This document shows, piece by piece, positions 10,124 to 18,128 of a DNA stretch of 64,000 nt. The notes under the pieces are model-generated. The model did not search any database. It was not told the origin of the DNA and was given only the letters and a program-made list of their open reading frames with translations. Position numbers and translations under genes: made by a program. The first letter of the stretch is position 1, and every line of letters starts with the position of its first letter. Source of the DNA: Nocardia cerradoensis NBRC 101014 (GTDB taxonomy: Bacteria; Actinomycetota; Actinomycetes; Mycobacteriales; Mycobacteriaceae); NCBI RefSeq assembly GCF_000308535.1, contig NZ_BAFW01000033.1, positions 1 to 64,000 on the forward strand, given 5' to 3'.

Positions 10124-10621
10124 TCAGAACCGGGCGTGCACGAACCCGGTGAACGGCACGAGGAAGCCGCCGATCTCACACACGATCAACGCGTACATGG
10201 CCGACCGCAGCGGCAGTCCGATGTCGCCGCGGAATTGATTGGTCGTATCCCGCCGCACCCCGTGCAGGCAGTAGGAGGCGATGGCACCGGCGAAGAAGCC
10301 GAGAACGATCAGCGCCGCAACGAGATTCACTGCCGTCGGCCAGTCCGACAGTTCCACGAAGACCGCGAGCAGCAGCGCCGCGAAGCTGTACATCAGGGCC
10401 GCGCGGTGTGCGATATCGACGTAGGGATGCGCAAGCCCCTGCGCTGAGGTCCGCATCCCGTGGTACTTCCACACGCCCAGCAGCAGGGCCCAGACGAAGA
10501 GAAGTCCGGCGATCAGGAGGGTGATCCGGGTGTCCACGCCGAGTTGCATCTGTTCCATCCGGACTTCCTGGGCGGTCGCGTGAGGCATCGTGATCGCAAC
10601 GCCGAGCACGTTCTGATTCAA
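10124..10621 (-). CDS. Four-span membrane protein of unknown function
   Basis: Up to 165 residues with about four hydrophobic segments: TLLIAGLLFVWALLLGVW, then ALMYSFAALLLAVFVEL, AVNLVAALIVLGFFAGAIA and ALIVCEIGGFLVPFTGFV. Two histidines near membrane edges (KYHGMRTSAQGLAHPYVDIAH) give a motif but no recognised family. The longest frame begins with TTG at 10621 and overlaps the ABC-F stop by 4 bases (TTGA), which argues for coupled translation. A later ATG at 10558 (MEQMQLGVDT) is an equally likely start because it lies just before the first span. It is probably in one operon with the ABC-F gene. Confidence 0.7.
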   Translation of the reverse strand: MNQNVLGVAITMPHATAQEVRMEQMQLGVDTRITLLIAGLLFVWALLLGVWKYHGMRTSAQGLAHPYVDIAHRAALMYSFAALLLAVFVELSDWPTAVNLVAALIVLGFFAGAIASYCLHGVRRDTTNQFRGDIGLPLRSAMYALIVCEIGGFLVPFTGFVHARF

Positions 10622-12285
10622 CGGTTTTCGGTGAGTTGTCCGGCGGACATGTGCCAGCGCCGGGTCGCGCGCACGGTATCGAGCATGCGGCGATCGTGGG
10701 TGACCAACAGCAGTGTGCCGTCGAAGGATTCGACGGCCTGCTCCAACTGCTCGATCGCGGGCAGATCCAGATGGTTGGTCGGTTCGTCGAGTACCAGCAG
10801 GTTGACTCCGCGCGCCTGCAGCAGCGCCAGCGCGGCGCGGGTGCGCTCACCCGGCGACAGGGTGTCGTTGGCGCGCAGTACGTGAGCTCCGCGCAGCCCG
10901 AATTTGGCCAGCAGCGTGCGGATCTCCGCCTCCGGCCAGTCGGGTACCTCGGCGCCGAACGTGTCGGCGAGCGTGGCCGTGCCACGAAACAGTCCGCGGA
11001 CCTGATCGACCTCGCCGATCGCCACCCCCGAACCCAGCGCGGCGGTTCCGGCGTCCGGCGCCGTCTTGCCCAGCAGCAGCGCCAGCAGCGTGGATTTGCC
11101 CGACCCGTTCGGCCCGGTCAGGACGATCCGGTCACCCCAGTCGACCTGGGTGGTAACCGGACCGAGGACGAACTCGCCGCGCGACACGACGGCATCGGAC
11201 AATGTCGCCACCACCGAACCGCTGCGCGGTGCGGAGGCGATCGACATCCGCAACTCCCACTCCTTGCGCGGCTCCTCCACCACCTCCAGCCGTTCGATGC
11301 GGCGCTGGGTCTGGCGCACCTTCGACGCCTGCTTCTCGGTGGATTCCGCCCGCATCTTGCGACCGGCCTTGTCGGAGTCCACCTTTCGCGGATCGCGAGC
11401 CTTACGGCGCGCATTGCGCACGCCGTGCTCGAGCCAGTTCCGTTGCATCACCTGCCGCGCTTCCAGCCCGGCCTTGGTATCGGCGTAGTCCTCGTAGGCC
11501 TCCCGGGCGTGCCGGCGAGCGATCTCGCGTTCGGCCAGATACGAGTCGTAGCCGCCGTCGTAACTGCCGACCTGCTGCTGGGCGAGATCGAGTTCGATGA
11601 TCCGGTTGACGGTGCGCGCCAGGAATTCGCGATCGTGACTGATCACCATCAACGGGGTCCGCACCCCGGTCACGAAGTTCTCCAGCCGGGCCAGGCCGTC
11701 CAGGTCGAGATCGTTCGTCGGCTCGTCCAGCAGCAGAATGTCGAAGCGCGACAACAGGACCGAGGCCAGTCCGGCGCGCGCGGCCTGCCCACCCGACAGC
11801 GCGGTCATGGGCGTGTCGAGGCCTTGCGGCAAACTTTCGGTGAGTCCCAGTTCGGCGGCCACCTCGTCGGCGCGCGGCTCCAGGTCGGCGCCGCCCAGCG
11901 CGAGCCAGCGTTCCAGAGCGGCCGAATAGTCCTCGGCGGCGGTATCGTCGGTCGCCAGCCGTTCGGCCGCGGCGTCCATCGTGCGCTGCGCCGCCGCGAC
12001 TCCGGTCCGGCGGGCGAGGAATCCGGCCACCGTCTCGTCGGCCAGGCGTTCCGGTTCCTGTGCGAGGTAGCCGATCGTCGCATCGGGCGGGCTCAGCGTG
12101 ATCCGGCCCGTCTGCGGCGTACGGTCGGCCAGCATCCGCAACAGCGTCGACTTGCCCGCTCCGTTCACCCCCACCAGGCCGATCACATCGCCGGGCGCCA
12201 GCACCAGATCCAGGTCCTCGAACAGCACCCGGTCTCCGTGCCCCGCCGAGAGGCCGTGCGCATGCAGAGTCGTACTCACGCCCAC
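10618..12285 (-). CDS. ABC-F family ATPase (ribosome-associated, two ATPase domains)
   Basis: A 555-residue soluble protein with two ABC ATPase domains and no membrane span. Domain 1: Walker A GVNGAGKST near 40, signature LSGGQAARA near 165, Walker B ILLLDEPTNDLD. Domain 2: Walker A GPNGSGKST near 395, signature LSPGERTRAALALL, Walker B LLVLDEPTNHLD. A charged helical linker with many Arg/Lys lies between them (about 240-330). This is the ABC-F architecture, whose members act on the ribosome (translation factors such as EttA, or antibiotic target protection) and not in transport. Whether this one gives drug resistance cannot be told from sequence. The ATG at 12285 is followed by a normal N-terminus. 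Confidence 0.92.
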   Translation of the reverse strand: MGVSTTLHAHGLSAGHGDRVLFEDLDLVLAPGDVIGLVGVNGAGKSTLLRMLADRTPQTGRITLSPPDATIGYLAQEPERLADETVAGFLARRTGVAAAQRTMDAAAERLATDDTAAEDYSAALERWLALGGADLEPRADEVAAELGLTESLPQGLDTPMTALSGGQAARAGLASVLLSRFDILLLDEPTNDLDLDGLARLENFVTGVRTPLMVISHDREFLARTVNRIIELDLAQQQVGSYDGGYDSYLAEREIARRHAREAYEDYADTKAGLEARQVMQRNWLEHGVRNARRKARDPRKVDSDKAGRKMRAESTEKQASKVRQTQRRIERLEVVEEPRKEWELRMSIASAPRSGSVVATLSDAVVSRGEFVLGPVTTQVDWGDRIVLTGPNGSGKSTLLALLLGKTAPDAGTAALGSGVAIGEVDQVRGLFRGTATLADTFGAEVPDWPEAEIRTLLAKFGLRGAHVLRANDTLSPGERTRAALALLQARGVNLLVLDEPTNHLDLPAIEQLEQAVESFDGTLLLVTHDRRMLDTVRATRRWHMSAGQLTENR

Positions 12286-12426
12286 GAGTCTGCCGGGTTC
12301 GGGGTATCACCCTGAGCCCGGGCCGGGGAAATCAGGGTCGGGATGGGTCTCGCGCCCGATGCGCGCCGGGGTGCCTGCCCAGCACAGTGGAATCACCACG
12401 CACGACCGTGACAGAAGGAGAGCGTC

Positions 12427-12618
12427 ATGACCGCCCCCACCCGCCGCCTCACCCGATCGACCTCCGACAAGTGGATCGGCGGCGTCTGCGGTGGCCTCGC
12501 CGAATACTTCGGCTGGAACGCCAATGTGATCCGCCTGCTGTTCGTCCTCTCCTGCCTGCTGCCGGGCCCGCAGTTCATCGTCTACCTGGTGCTGTGGCTC
12601 ATCATCCCGAAGCAGTAG
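12427..12618 (+). CDS. Small PspC-domain membrane protein
   Basis: A 63-residue protein that is a single PspC domain: RLTRSTSDKWIGGVCGGLAE, then YFGWNANVIRLLFVLSCLL and a second hydrophobic stretch IVYLVLWLIIPKQ. PspC domains are small membrane modules found in envelope-stress proteins. The ATG follows AGAAGGAGAGCGTC, a strong ribosome binding site at the usual distance. It stands alone between the divergent ABC-F gene and the DnaA-box region. Two larger PspC-containing proteins are encoded at 54.9-60.1 kb. Confidence 0.9.
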   Translation: MTAPTRRLTRSTSDKWIGGVCGGLAEYFGWNANVIRLLFVLSCLLPGPQFIVYLVLWLIIPKQ

Positions 12619-12639
12619 CCCGGCGCGGCAGGACGATAG

Positions 12640-12690
12640 TTATCCACAGGCAAACCCTCGGCCCACCTCGGCGCCGGTAAGTTATCCACA
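12640..12690 (+). promoter_or_regulatory. Pair of consensus DnaA boxes
   Basis: TTATCCACA occurs perfectly twice in the same orientation, at 12640-12648 and 12682-12690, 42 bases apart, in the gap between the pspC-like gene and the acidic protein gene. This is the classic 9-mer bound by DnaA. No AT-rich unwinding element or dnaA/dnaN gene is near, so this is not oriC. A DnaA-controlled promoter or titration site is the likely reading. Confidence 0.6.
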
Positions 12691-12773
12691 ACATGCCGGA
12701 CCGGGGATGCGCCGCACCACTTCCGGATGCCAGGATGGAGGAAATTCCCGCACGTCCCTCGAGGAGCACATAC

Positions 12774-13082
12774 ATGATCCATTCGGGCGATCTGCCGGGC
12801 CTGGACCTGCCGGAAGTCGACGCACACTCCGACCTCGGCGGCATCGGCGCCGTGGAGCTGAACCACCCGTCCCAGGACATCGACGCCGACGGCATCCTGG
12901 ACACCGAAACCTTCCACAGCGACCACTCGATGGAAGTCTGGTCCGATATGGACCACGACGGCTACGCCGACCACGTCAGCATCGTCGACGACGGTGGCGA
13001 CTACTCCGCCTGGGAATTCCACCACTACCCCGACGGCCGCACCGAGTGGGTCCAGGTGGACAAGGGCAAGATGGGCAAGTGA
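12774..13082 (+). CDS. Small acidic protein with calcium-loop-like repeats
   Basis: A 102-residue, strongly acidic protein. It contains Asp-rich turns that look like EF-hand or thrombospondin-type calcium loops (DIDADGILD near 40 and DMDHDGYADHVSIVDDGGD near 60), then WEFHHYPDGRTEWVQVDKG. The ATG at 12774 is preferred over an upstream in-frame ATG at 12693 because it has a clean GAGGAG site 7 bases before it and the upstream stretch is not protein-like. There is no signal peptide. Similar short DUF-type acidic proteins occur widely in Nocardia and mycobacteria; the function is unknown. The two DnaA boxes lie 84-134 bases upstream of the start. Confidence 0.75.
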   Translation: MIHSGDLPGLDLPEVDAHSDLGGIGAVELNHPSQDIDADGILDTETFHSDHSMEVWSDMDHDGYADHVSIVDDGGDYSAWEFHHYPDGRTEWVQVDKGKMGK

Positions 13083-13252
13083 GCGGCGTGCCTTCGGTTT
13101 TCGACCGACGGCCCGGCAAGTAGATTCGCGGGGTGCGCATCCGGACGCGATGGCCGGTAGGAAAGGGAACCGGTCGCCGTCCGTGCGCGTCGAAGAGAGT
13201 ACGGGAAGGCTGTGGCGTCGGCCGCAGATCAGCGAGGGAGGGGAGTTGAACG

Positions 13253-13603
13253 ATGGCTTCGGGTGGCCACGTCAAGGTGGACGTCGTGTCGCTGCAGCGG
13301 ATGGCGACGAATCTCAAGGGCTCTGCGGGTGTACTCGACAACAAGACCACGGAGTTGACCTCACACACCTTCGGAGGTCCGCAGGCCGGCCGTGACTACA
13401 CTGCCGACGGCGTCAAGATCAACCACTCGCTGGGACACCTGACCACGTGGTTGAAGAATTGGCAAACGGCGATCGCCAAGATGGGGGAGACGATGAGCAC
13501 CAGCGCGAACACCTACTCGACGGTCGACGACTCCAACGTCGAGAAGTTCAACGCGACGGGCGTGAATCTGAACCCGACCACGCCCGCCGCGGCGCGCGTC
13601 TGA
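13253..13603 (+). CDS. WXG100-like small secreted-type protein
   Basis: A 116-residue protein with a helix-turn-helix layout typical of type VII substrates. The first helix carries VDVVSLQRMATNLKGSAGVL, the turn region is around HTFGGPQAGRDY, and the second helix is LGHLTTWLKNWQTAIAKMGE with a central Trp, ending in a Ser/Thr/Asn-rich tail. It lacks a classic WXG turn, so it fits the ESX-1 EspC-like or DUF2580-type group better than true EsxA. It precedes a larger substrate-like gene by 46 bases and is probably co-transcribed with it. Function is unknown. Confidence 0.7.
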   Translation: MASGGHVKVDVVSLQRMATNLKGSAGVLDNKTTELTSHTFGGPQAGRDYTADGVKINHSLGHLTTWLKNWQTAIAKMGETMSTSANTYSTVDDSNVEKFNATGVNLNPTTPAAARV

Positions 13604-13649
13604 TGTGGTCACGATGTCGTGCGCGTCGTACTCGCAGGGGTGAATTCCG

Positions 13650-15290
13650 GTGACCCTCAACGTTTCCACCGATGCCTCCGTGGATAAAATCCTGGACGAA
13701 GGTTGCACCGGGCTGATGTTCTTCCAGGAATATCTGCCCCGGTACGCGCAGGTCAACAAACTTCTCGGATTCGGCCGGGCGGAAATGCCGTCCTACGAAT
13801 CCTTGTGTGCCAAATACGACACCGAGCGCGGAATGGATCTTGCCGCCCTGGACGGTGTCGCGCAGGATCTCAGCCGGGTGGTCGGCGAGGCCAACACCGA
13901 GCTGGAACTGCAGAAGACGCAGCTCGGCGCCTTGCCATCCATCTGGCAAGGTACCGCGGGTGATGAAGCCCATGCCTTGCTCGACCAGCAGGTTCGGCGT
14001 GCGCAGACGGACTACGACCAGGTCAAGTCGGCCTCACTGGGTTTGGTGTTTGCGTCCGGTTCGCTGCGAAATGCGGTCATGGGCAAGGCGGAAGCGGTCA
14101 AGAAGTATTGGAAAGAAGACGGTCCGGATTTCGATGGTTCCGCCGGACGCCAGAAGATCGACTGGATGATCATGGTGGCGGCCGAGTACAAGAATCCCGG
14201 TGCTTACGGCCCCATGGTGTCGATGCAGATCGCCAAGCAGTACGGTCCCACGGCCACGGACTGGCTTCGAACGGTTTTCGTGCGCGGCGTGGAGGACATC
14301 GTCCAGTCCTTCGACGCCCTCTGTACCCGAACGAAAGGGACGATCGAGCAGCTCTACGGCGGCATATCGGATGCGCTCGACAGGCTGGACGTATCGGCGT
14401 ACCCGATGCCGGCTGGGACTCCGCCGCCGAGCAACCCGGGGCCTTCTCCGGGCAATCCTGGGCCGGCGCCCGCCAATCCGGGTCCGGCTCCGGCGAATTC
14501 GGTTCCGAGTAATCAATCGACGCCAGGAAATACCGTTCCGTCGTCGGTCTCGCCGACAGTCACCTCCGGCCTCGACGGACTCGCGCAGATCAGTCAGATC
14601 GCGTCCCAGCTCTCTCCGGTGGTCAGCACGCTAGGGCAGTCGCTGACCCAGGGGGCGACGGCGTTGTCCACCGCGATCCAGCAGGGGTTCGACGGTGCCC
14701 TGCAGCAAGTGCAGTCGCTGCTGCAGCCGCACGACGCGAGGGGCGCCGCGGACGGTAAACCGAATGCCGAATTCGATATCGCCGGAAGGCATCTGAAGTT
14801 CGAGATGGGTCCGAACGGTGAGCTGAAGGTCGTGATGTCCGACAGTTCGGGCGACGAGAAGACCTACAGCATGAAGTTGGACGAGCACGGCAACCCGGTG
14901 ATCAACACCGAGGACACGAAGCCGGGTGCGGAGGGGGACGCGGGGAAGCCCGGAGGTGATGGTCAGCCGTCCGGCGAGGGGCAACAATCCGGTGACGGCC
15001 GCAAGCGTGACGACACCCAGCAGAAGCAGGACAGCGGAGTCGGCAAGCCGGGCAGCGATGATCAGGCACCTCCGCCACCGAAGCCGACCGAGCAACAGCC
15101 ACCCGCCGGAGGTGGACAGTCGAGCGAAAACGGTGGTAGCCAAGCCAATCCGACAACCCCGCCGACTACCCCTCCGCCGCCTCGTCGCGACTCCGAGACC
15201 GATCACAAGCCACCGGCCGGCCCGCCGCAGGGCCCGCCGCCCGATCCCAGCGGCTCGGGCGCGGAACTGGCCGAGGCAGGCCCACTCTGA
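13650..15290 (+). CDS. Large type VII substrate-like protein with Pro-rich tail
   Basis: A 546-residue protein. Residues 1-~245 are helical with a WXG turn (LPSIWQGTAGDEAHAL near 93-108) and long helices (LLDQQVRRAQTDYDQVKSAS), so it resembles the WXG/PPE-like N-termini of type VII substrates. Residues ~250-310 are Pro/Asn repeats (NPGPSPGNPGPAPANPGPAP). A ~100-residue structured island follows (GLAQISQIASQLSPVVSTLG, then AEFDIAGRHLKFEMGPNGEL and SGDEKTYSMKLDEHGNPVI), and the last ~120 residues are disordered Gly/Gln/Pro/Asp-rich. The GTG at 13650 is the only sensible start. Its partner is the small protein at 13253. It resembles the pair at 7339-9116 in plan, but not obviously in sequence. 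Confidence 0.65.
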   Translation: MTLNVSTDASVDKILDEGCTGLMFFQEYLPRYAQVNKLLGFGRAEMPSYESLCAKYDTERGMDLAALDGVAQDLSRVVGEANTELELQKTQLGALPSIWQGTAGDEAHALLDQQVRRAQTDYDQVKSASLGLVFASGSLRNAVMGKAEAVKKYWKEDGPDFDGSAGRQKIDWMIMVAAEYKNPGAYGPMVSMQIAKQYGPTATDWLRTVFVRGVEDIVQSFDALCTRTKGTIEQLYGGISDALDRLDVSAYPMPAGTPPPSNPGPSPGNPGPAPANPGPAPANSVPSNQSTPGNTVPSSVSPTVTSGLDGLAQISQIASQLSPVVSTLGQSLTQGATALSTAIQQGFDGALQQVQSLLQPHDARGAADGKPNAEFDIAGRHLKFEMGPNGELKVVMSDSSGDEKTYSMKLDEHGNPVINTEDTKPGAEGDAGKPGGDGQPSGEGQQSGDGRKRDDTQQKQDSGVGKPGSDDQAPPPPKPTEQQPPAGGGQSSENGGSQANPTTPPTTPPPPRRDSETDHKPPAGPPQGPPPDPSGSGAELAEAGPL

Positions 15291-15323
15291 GTCGTCCGCC
15301 GCTGACCACCCTGGAGAAATGAG

Positions 15324-15650
15324 ATGGACCTCGCCCGCCACCTCGAAGAGGTGATGTACGAACACAACCGTTGGCTGCGCAACCACAACGAGGATTTCGA
15401 GGAAGCCCAACGCCGCCTCGCCGCCAATGGCGCGCATCTCGCCGCGGAGATCGACCGAGGCATCGTCGAAGCCGAACGTCTGGCCGCCGCCGAAGCCGAG
15501 GAACGCGAGCGCCAAGAGGAAGAGGCCCGCGAGCAACGCGAAGCGATAGCCCGCGCCGCGGCCGCCCGCAAAGCCAACCAGGCCGTCGCCCCGATCGACG
15601 ACGAAGACGAGGACGACGCCTACTACCGCCGCAAGAGCTGGCTGGTCTGA
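15324..15650 (+). CDS. Coiled-coil protein with acidic-aromatic C-terminal tail
   Basis: A 108-residue protein. It is a highly charged helical rod rich in Glu/Arg/Ala (DFEEAQRRLAANGAHL, then EAERLAAAEAEERERQEEEA). Its final 20 residues are an acidic-aromatic tail, IDDEDEDDAYYRRKSWLV. Nearly the same tail ends the YbaB-like protein at 26308-26835. It lies 33 bases after the large type VII substrate gene and is convergent with the toxin island. The ATG has a GGAGAAATGAG site overlapping the preceding bases. It is probably an accessory protein of the type VII cluster; the role is unknown. Confidence 0.7.
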   Translation: MDLARHLEEVMYEHNRWLRNHNEDFEEAQRRLAANGAHLAAEIDRGIVEAERLAAAEAEERERQEEEAREQREAIARAAAARKANQAVAPIDDEDEDDAYYRRKSWLV

Positions 15651-15689
15651 ACCGTCAGGCTTCCGTCTGCCACGGCCGTGGCGAGTTGG

Positions 15690-15938
15690 TTACACATCGT
15701 TGTCCCTCTTGACTCCGGAAGGTTTGCCGGCAATCATTTCCCCTTCGGACATCATCCGTCCGTCGGCCCACCACTTTCGGCTCGGCCCGTGGCGGATTCC
15801 GTTCACGTAGAACTCCTGGGACAACAGTTGGTCGCCGAGCATCTCCACGACTTCTCCTGGATAGAGCTCCCCGCGGTACTCCAAGCGCAGGTCCTCACCC
15901 CAGGTGATGGGGTCGACGTTGATATCGATTCGGCTCGT
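15690..15938 (-). pseudogene. YwqK/MORN-repeat antitoxin-like gene, decayed start and shortened end
   Basis: The frame from 15938 down to 15690 encodes 82 residues that look like the actinobacterial YwqK/MORN-repeat proteins found beside toxins: SRIDINVDPITWGEDLRLEY, RGELYPGEVVEMLGDQLLSQ, NGIRHGPSRKWWADGRM. The conserved N-terminus begins at an ACG codon (15936-15938), exactly where an ATG would be expected, and a GAGG ribosome binding site lies 4 bases upstream. The only ordinary start in frame is a TTG at 15884, which would remove 18 conserved-looking residues. The protein also stops about 30-40 residues earlier than such proteins usually do. It follows the 304-residue gene by 17 bases. Either this is a decaying gene or it uses a very rare start. 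Confidence 0.55.
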
Positions 15939-15955
15939 CTTGCCTCGTGAAGGTG

Positions 15956-16870
15956 TTATCGCTGGGAGAGCGCCTTCAATCGTTCCAGCGACGGAAGTTC
16001 GTCTTCCACAGCGTTCGGCTGGATCATCCCGGAGAGGCGGTCTTCAGGATGGTGGCGACTGTCCTGGAGGGTTTGCAGTGGCGGGACATGCTGCTTGTAC
16101 CCCTGGCTCAGTCGCAATTGCCAGAGGCCTGCGGCGATGTGCGCTGTCTTGCCGGCGGACCGGAGAGGAAGGTAGTCGGCGGCGTCGTTCTCGACCGAGG
16201 CCCAGAGATAGCCGATATGCCGACCAGCCTTCACTATCGGCAGAAAGCGGACTGCACTGGTTGTGCTGGTTGCGTAGCGGCGCAATGGCGCGCCGACCAG
16301 CGGGCCCCAGCCCTGTGAGCGGTCGGGCGGCGTGCCGTCGGGGTACATGCCGTCCTGTATCAGTGGGTTGGGTGGAGGAGGGCCGCCCGGGTTCACCAAT
16401 TCGTAGAGAGCAGCGAGGCTTTCGGCTCGCCTGACCGAAGCGCCGACGGGTATTCCACCACCCTCGGGATGCTCCGCCACACCGATCCACTGCTGTACCG
16501 CTTGCTGGGCCGGGACCCGGTCTGCATAGGCGGCGGCCAGCCGGTCCGCCCACGTGTCGATCGCGGTCCACGACGGGTCGGACAGGGGATCGCCGCCCGA
16601 CATCTTGCGGATGAAACCGGCGGAGTTGTGGGTCGCCGATGCCCAGAGGCACCCCATGAATTCGCCGCGCCGTATGACAGGCACATACCTGACCGGCTGC
16701 CTGGTCCAGCCCTCGTATGTGGCGCGAGGTGCCCTCGGCGCACCGAAAATGGCTGGAGGTTCGTAGCCTGGTGGGTCGGCAGGGGGCCGGTAATTCGTTG
16801 GCGGCAGCGGAGGTTCACAAAAGCCGTGCGACTCTCGCCTGGGCTCGGCCGACCAGGATTGCTGGGTCAT
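15956..16870 (-). CDS. Toxin-island protein of unknown function, internally duplicated (copy A)
   Basis: A 304-residue protein. After a Pro-rich N-terminus (~50 residues) it has two related halves. The first carries IRRGEFMGCLWASATHNSAG (about residues 66-85) and the second VKAGRHIGYLWASVENDAAD (about 209-228), each followed by helices, so the motif hG-(C/Y)LWAS-x-x-(N/H)(D/N)(S/A)A occurs twice. The central part includes NPLIQDGMYPDGTPPDRSQG and the end GMIQPNAVEDELPSLERL. It is a clear paralog of the next gene upstream (16946-17794), a tandem duplication. There is no signal peptide or membrane span. It lies in the gene row downstream of the giant toxin, so an immunity or export-accessory role is possible but not shown. 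Confidence 0.75.
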   Translation of the reverse strand: MTQQSWSAEPRRESHGFCEPPLPPTNYRPPADPPGYEPPAIFGAPRAPRATYEGWTRQPVRYVPVIRRGEFMGCLWASATHNSAGFIRKMSGGDPLSDPSWTAIDTWADRLAAAYADRVPAQQAVQQWIGVAEHPEGGGIPVGASVRRAESLAALYELVNPGGPPPPNPLIQDGMYPDGTPPDRSQGWGPLVGAPLRRYATSTTSAVRFLPIVKAGRHIGYLWASVENDAADYLPLRSAGKTAHIAAGLWQLRLSQGYKQHVPPLQTLQDSRHHPEDRLSGMIQPNAVEDELPSLERLKALSQR

Positions 16871-16945
16871 CTGGACTCGATCTTGTCATCCGGTGTACAT
16901 CGGGGTGGTGCGTGAGGTCGGCCTCGAGCCTGTGCAGTGAATCCG

Positions 16946-17794
16946 CTACTGCTGTGCGAGATCTACGAGCTGTTGCAGCGTGGGGAGCTCCACTTCCGGC
17001 ATGTTTGGTTGGATCATGCCCGACATGTGGTCTTCGGGGAAGCTGCGACATCTGTCGAGGATTTCGAGCGGTGGAACGTTCTGTTCGTAGCCCTGGGTGA
17101 TGCGAAGTTTCCAGAGGCCGGCGGCGATTTGTGCGGTTCTGCCCGCTGCCGTGCGGGGCAGGTAGCCGGCCGCATCGTTGGTGGTCGACGCCCACAGGTA
17201 GGCAATGAGGTTGCCGCTCTTGGTAATCGGAAGATACCGAATCGGTGAGTCGGTGGTGGCGGGGTAGGTGGTGTTGGGTGCAGAGACGAGTGGTCCCCAG
17301 CCCTGCGCGCGGTTCACTGGCGTGCCGTCGGGGAATTCGCCGTCTTGAATGAGAGGCCCGGGCGCCGCAGGCCCGCCGGGGTTCGTGCGCTGGTACAGAG
17401 TGTCGAGATTCGGCGCGTCGAGAACGGGCGCGTCGGCGGGGATGTAGCCGCCGACGGGATCTTCGGGCGCACCGACCCAGCGCTGTACCGCATCGACGGG
17501 ACGTAATCCCTGCTTGCAGGCGGCGTCGAGCCGATCCCGCCAGACGTCCATCCAAGAGAAGTCATGACGACTCAAGATGCGAACCAGTCCGGCGGAGTTG
17601 TGGTGCTGCGACGCCCAGATGTGACCGACGAACTCACCGCGGATCAGGATCGGCCAGTAGAACAAGGGCTTGCGAGTCCAGGGCTCGTATCGCCCTTCGA
17701 GCGGATCGCGCTGCGGTTTCGGTTCCGGATATTCGGGCGTCCCCGGCGGCGGGAGGGGGCCTGAGTTGTAGCTGGTGTCGTCCCAGGAGTTCAC
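16946..17794 (-). CDS. Toxin-island protein of unknown function, internally duplicated (copy B)
   Basis: A 282-residue paralog of the protein at 15956-16870. It has the same plan: a Pro-rich start (NSGPLPPPGTPEYPEPKPQR), a first repeat with IRGEFVGHIWASQHHNSAG (about 51-70), a second with KSGNLIAYLWASTTNDAAG (about 190-210), a shared centre (PLIQDGEFPDGTPVNRAQGW) and a shared end (SGMIQPNMPEVELPTLQQL). The GTG at 17794 starts the protein with only a weak ribosome binding site. The product is soluble. No known domain was recognised. Two diverged copies side by side in a toxin locus would suit immunity-gene amplification, but this is inference. Confidence 0.75.
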   Translation of the reverse strand: MNSWDDTSYNSGPLPPPGTPEYPEPKPQRDPLEGRYEPWTRKPLFYWPILIRGEFVGHIWASQHHNSAGLVRILSRHDFSWMDVWRDRLDAACKQGLRPVDAVQRWVGAPEDPVGGYIPADAPVLDAPNLDTLYQRTNPGGPAAPGPLIQDGEFPDGTPVNRAQGWGPLVSAPNTTYPATTDSPIRYLPITKSGNLIAYLWASTTNDAAGYLPRTAAGRTAQIAAGLWKLRITQGYEQNVPPLEILDRCRSFPEDHMSGMIQPNMPEVELPTLQQLVDLAQQ

Positions 17795-17808
17795 GATGAT
17801 GATCCCGT

Positions 17809-18111
17809 CTACGAGGGTTGTTCGTCAGGGGGTGATGCGGCCTCGGAATTCCGGTAATGTTCCCGTATTTCGCCTGGCTGGATCTCGTTCTCGGGAGTGA
17901 CCGGTCCGAATCCCTTGGTGAATTTGGGGTTGTCGTCGACGATCCGCTGCTCGGCCGGCACGGCGTCTCGGGCGGCGATATCTTCGGCCACTCGGCGATC
18001 GATCTCGTGCAACTCCTCGACCGAGATGCCCATTCGCGCTGCGATCTTTTCGTCGACTCGACGCTGTTCGGCGGGGTCGGTGGCGGAAGATCGGTCCGGC
18101 TGATAGGTCAT
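17809..18111 (-). CDS. Small charged protein of the toxin island
   Basis: A 100-residue hydrophilic protein. The first part is helical and charged (DPAEQRRVDEKIAARMGISV, EELHEIDRRVAEDIAARDA); the second is Pro/Glu-rich (GFGPVTPENEIQPGEIREHY). The ATG at 18111 is chosen over a longer open frame to 18288, because a GGAACGGGAG site precedes it and the longer stretch overlaps the neighbouring gene's coding end. It is separated from both neighbours by only about 15 bases, so it belongs to the same transcript. No family was recognised. Confidence 0.6.
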   Translation of the reverse strand: MTYQPDRSSATDPAEQRRVDEKIAARMGISVEELHEIDRRVAEDIAARDAVPAEQRIVDDNPKFTKGFGPVTPENEIQPGEIREHYRNSEAASPPDEQPS

Positions 18112-18128
18112 CGTGCGCTCCCGTTCCG

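Noticed and set aside
12640..12690. Possible replication origin at the two DnaA boxes
   Set aside because: There are only two boxes, no AT-rich unwinding region, and no dnaA, dnaN, rnpA or gidB nearby.
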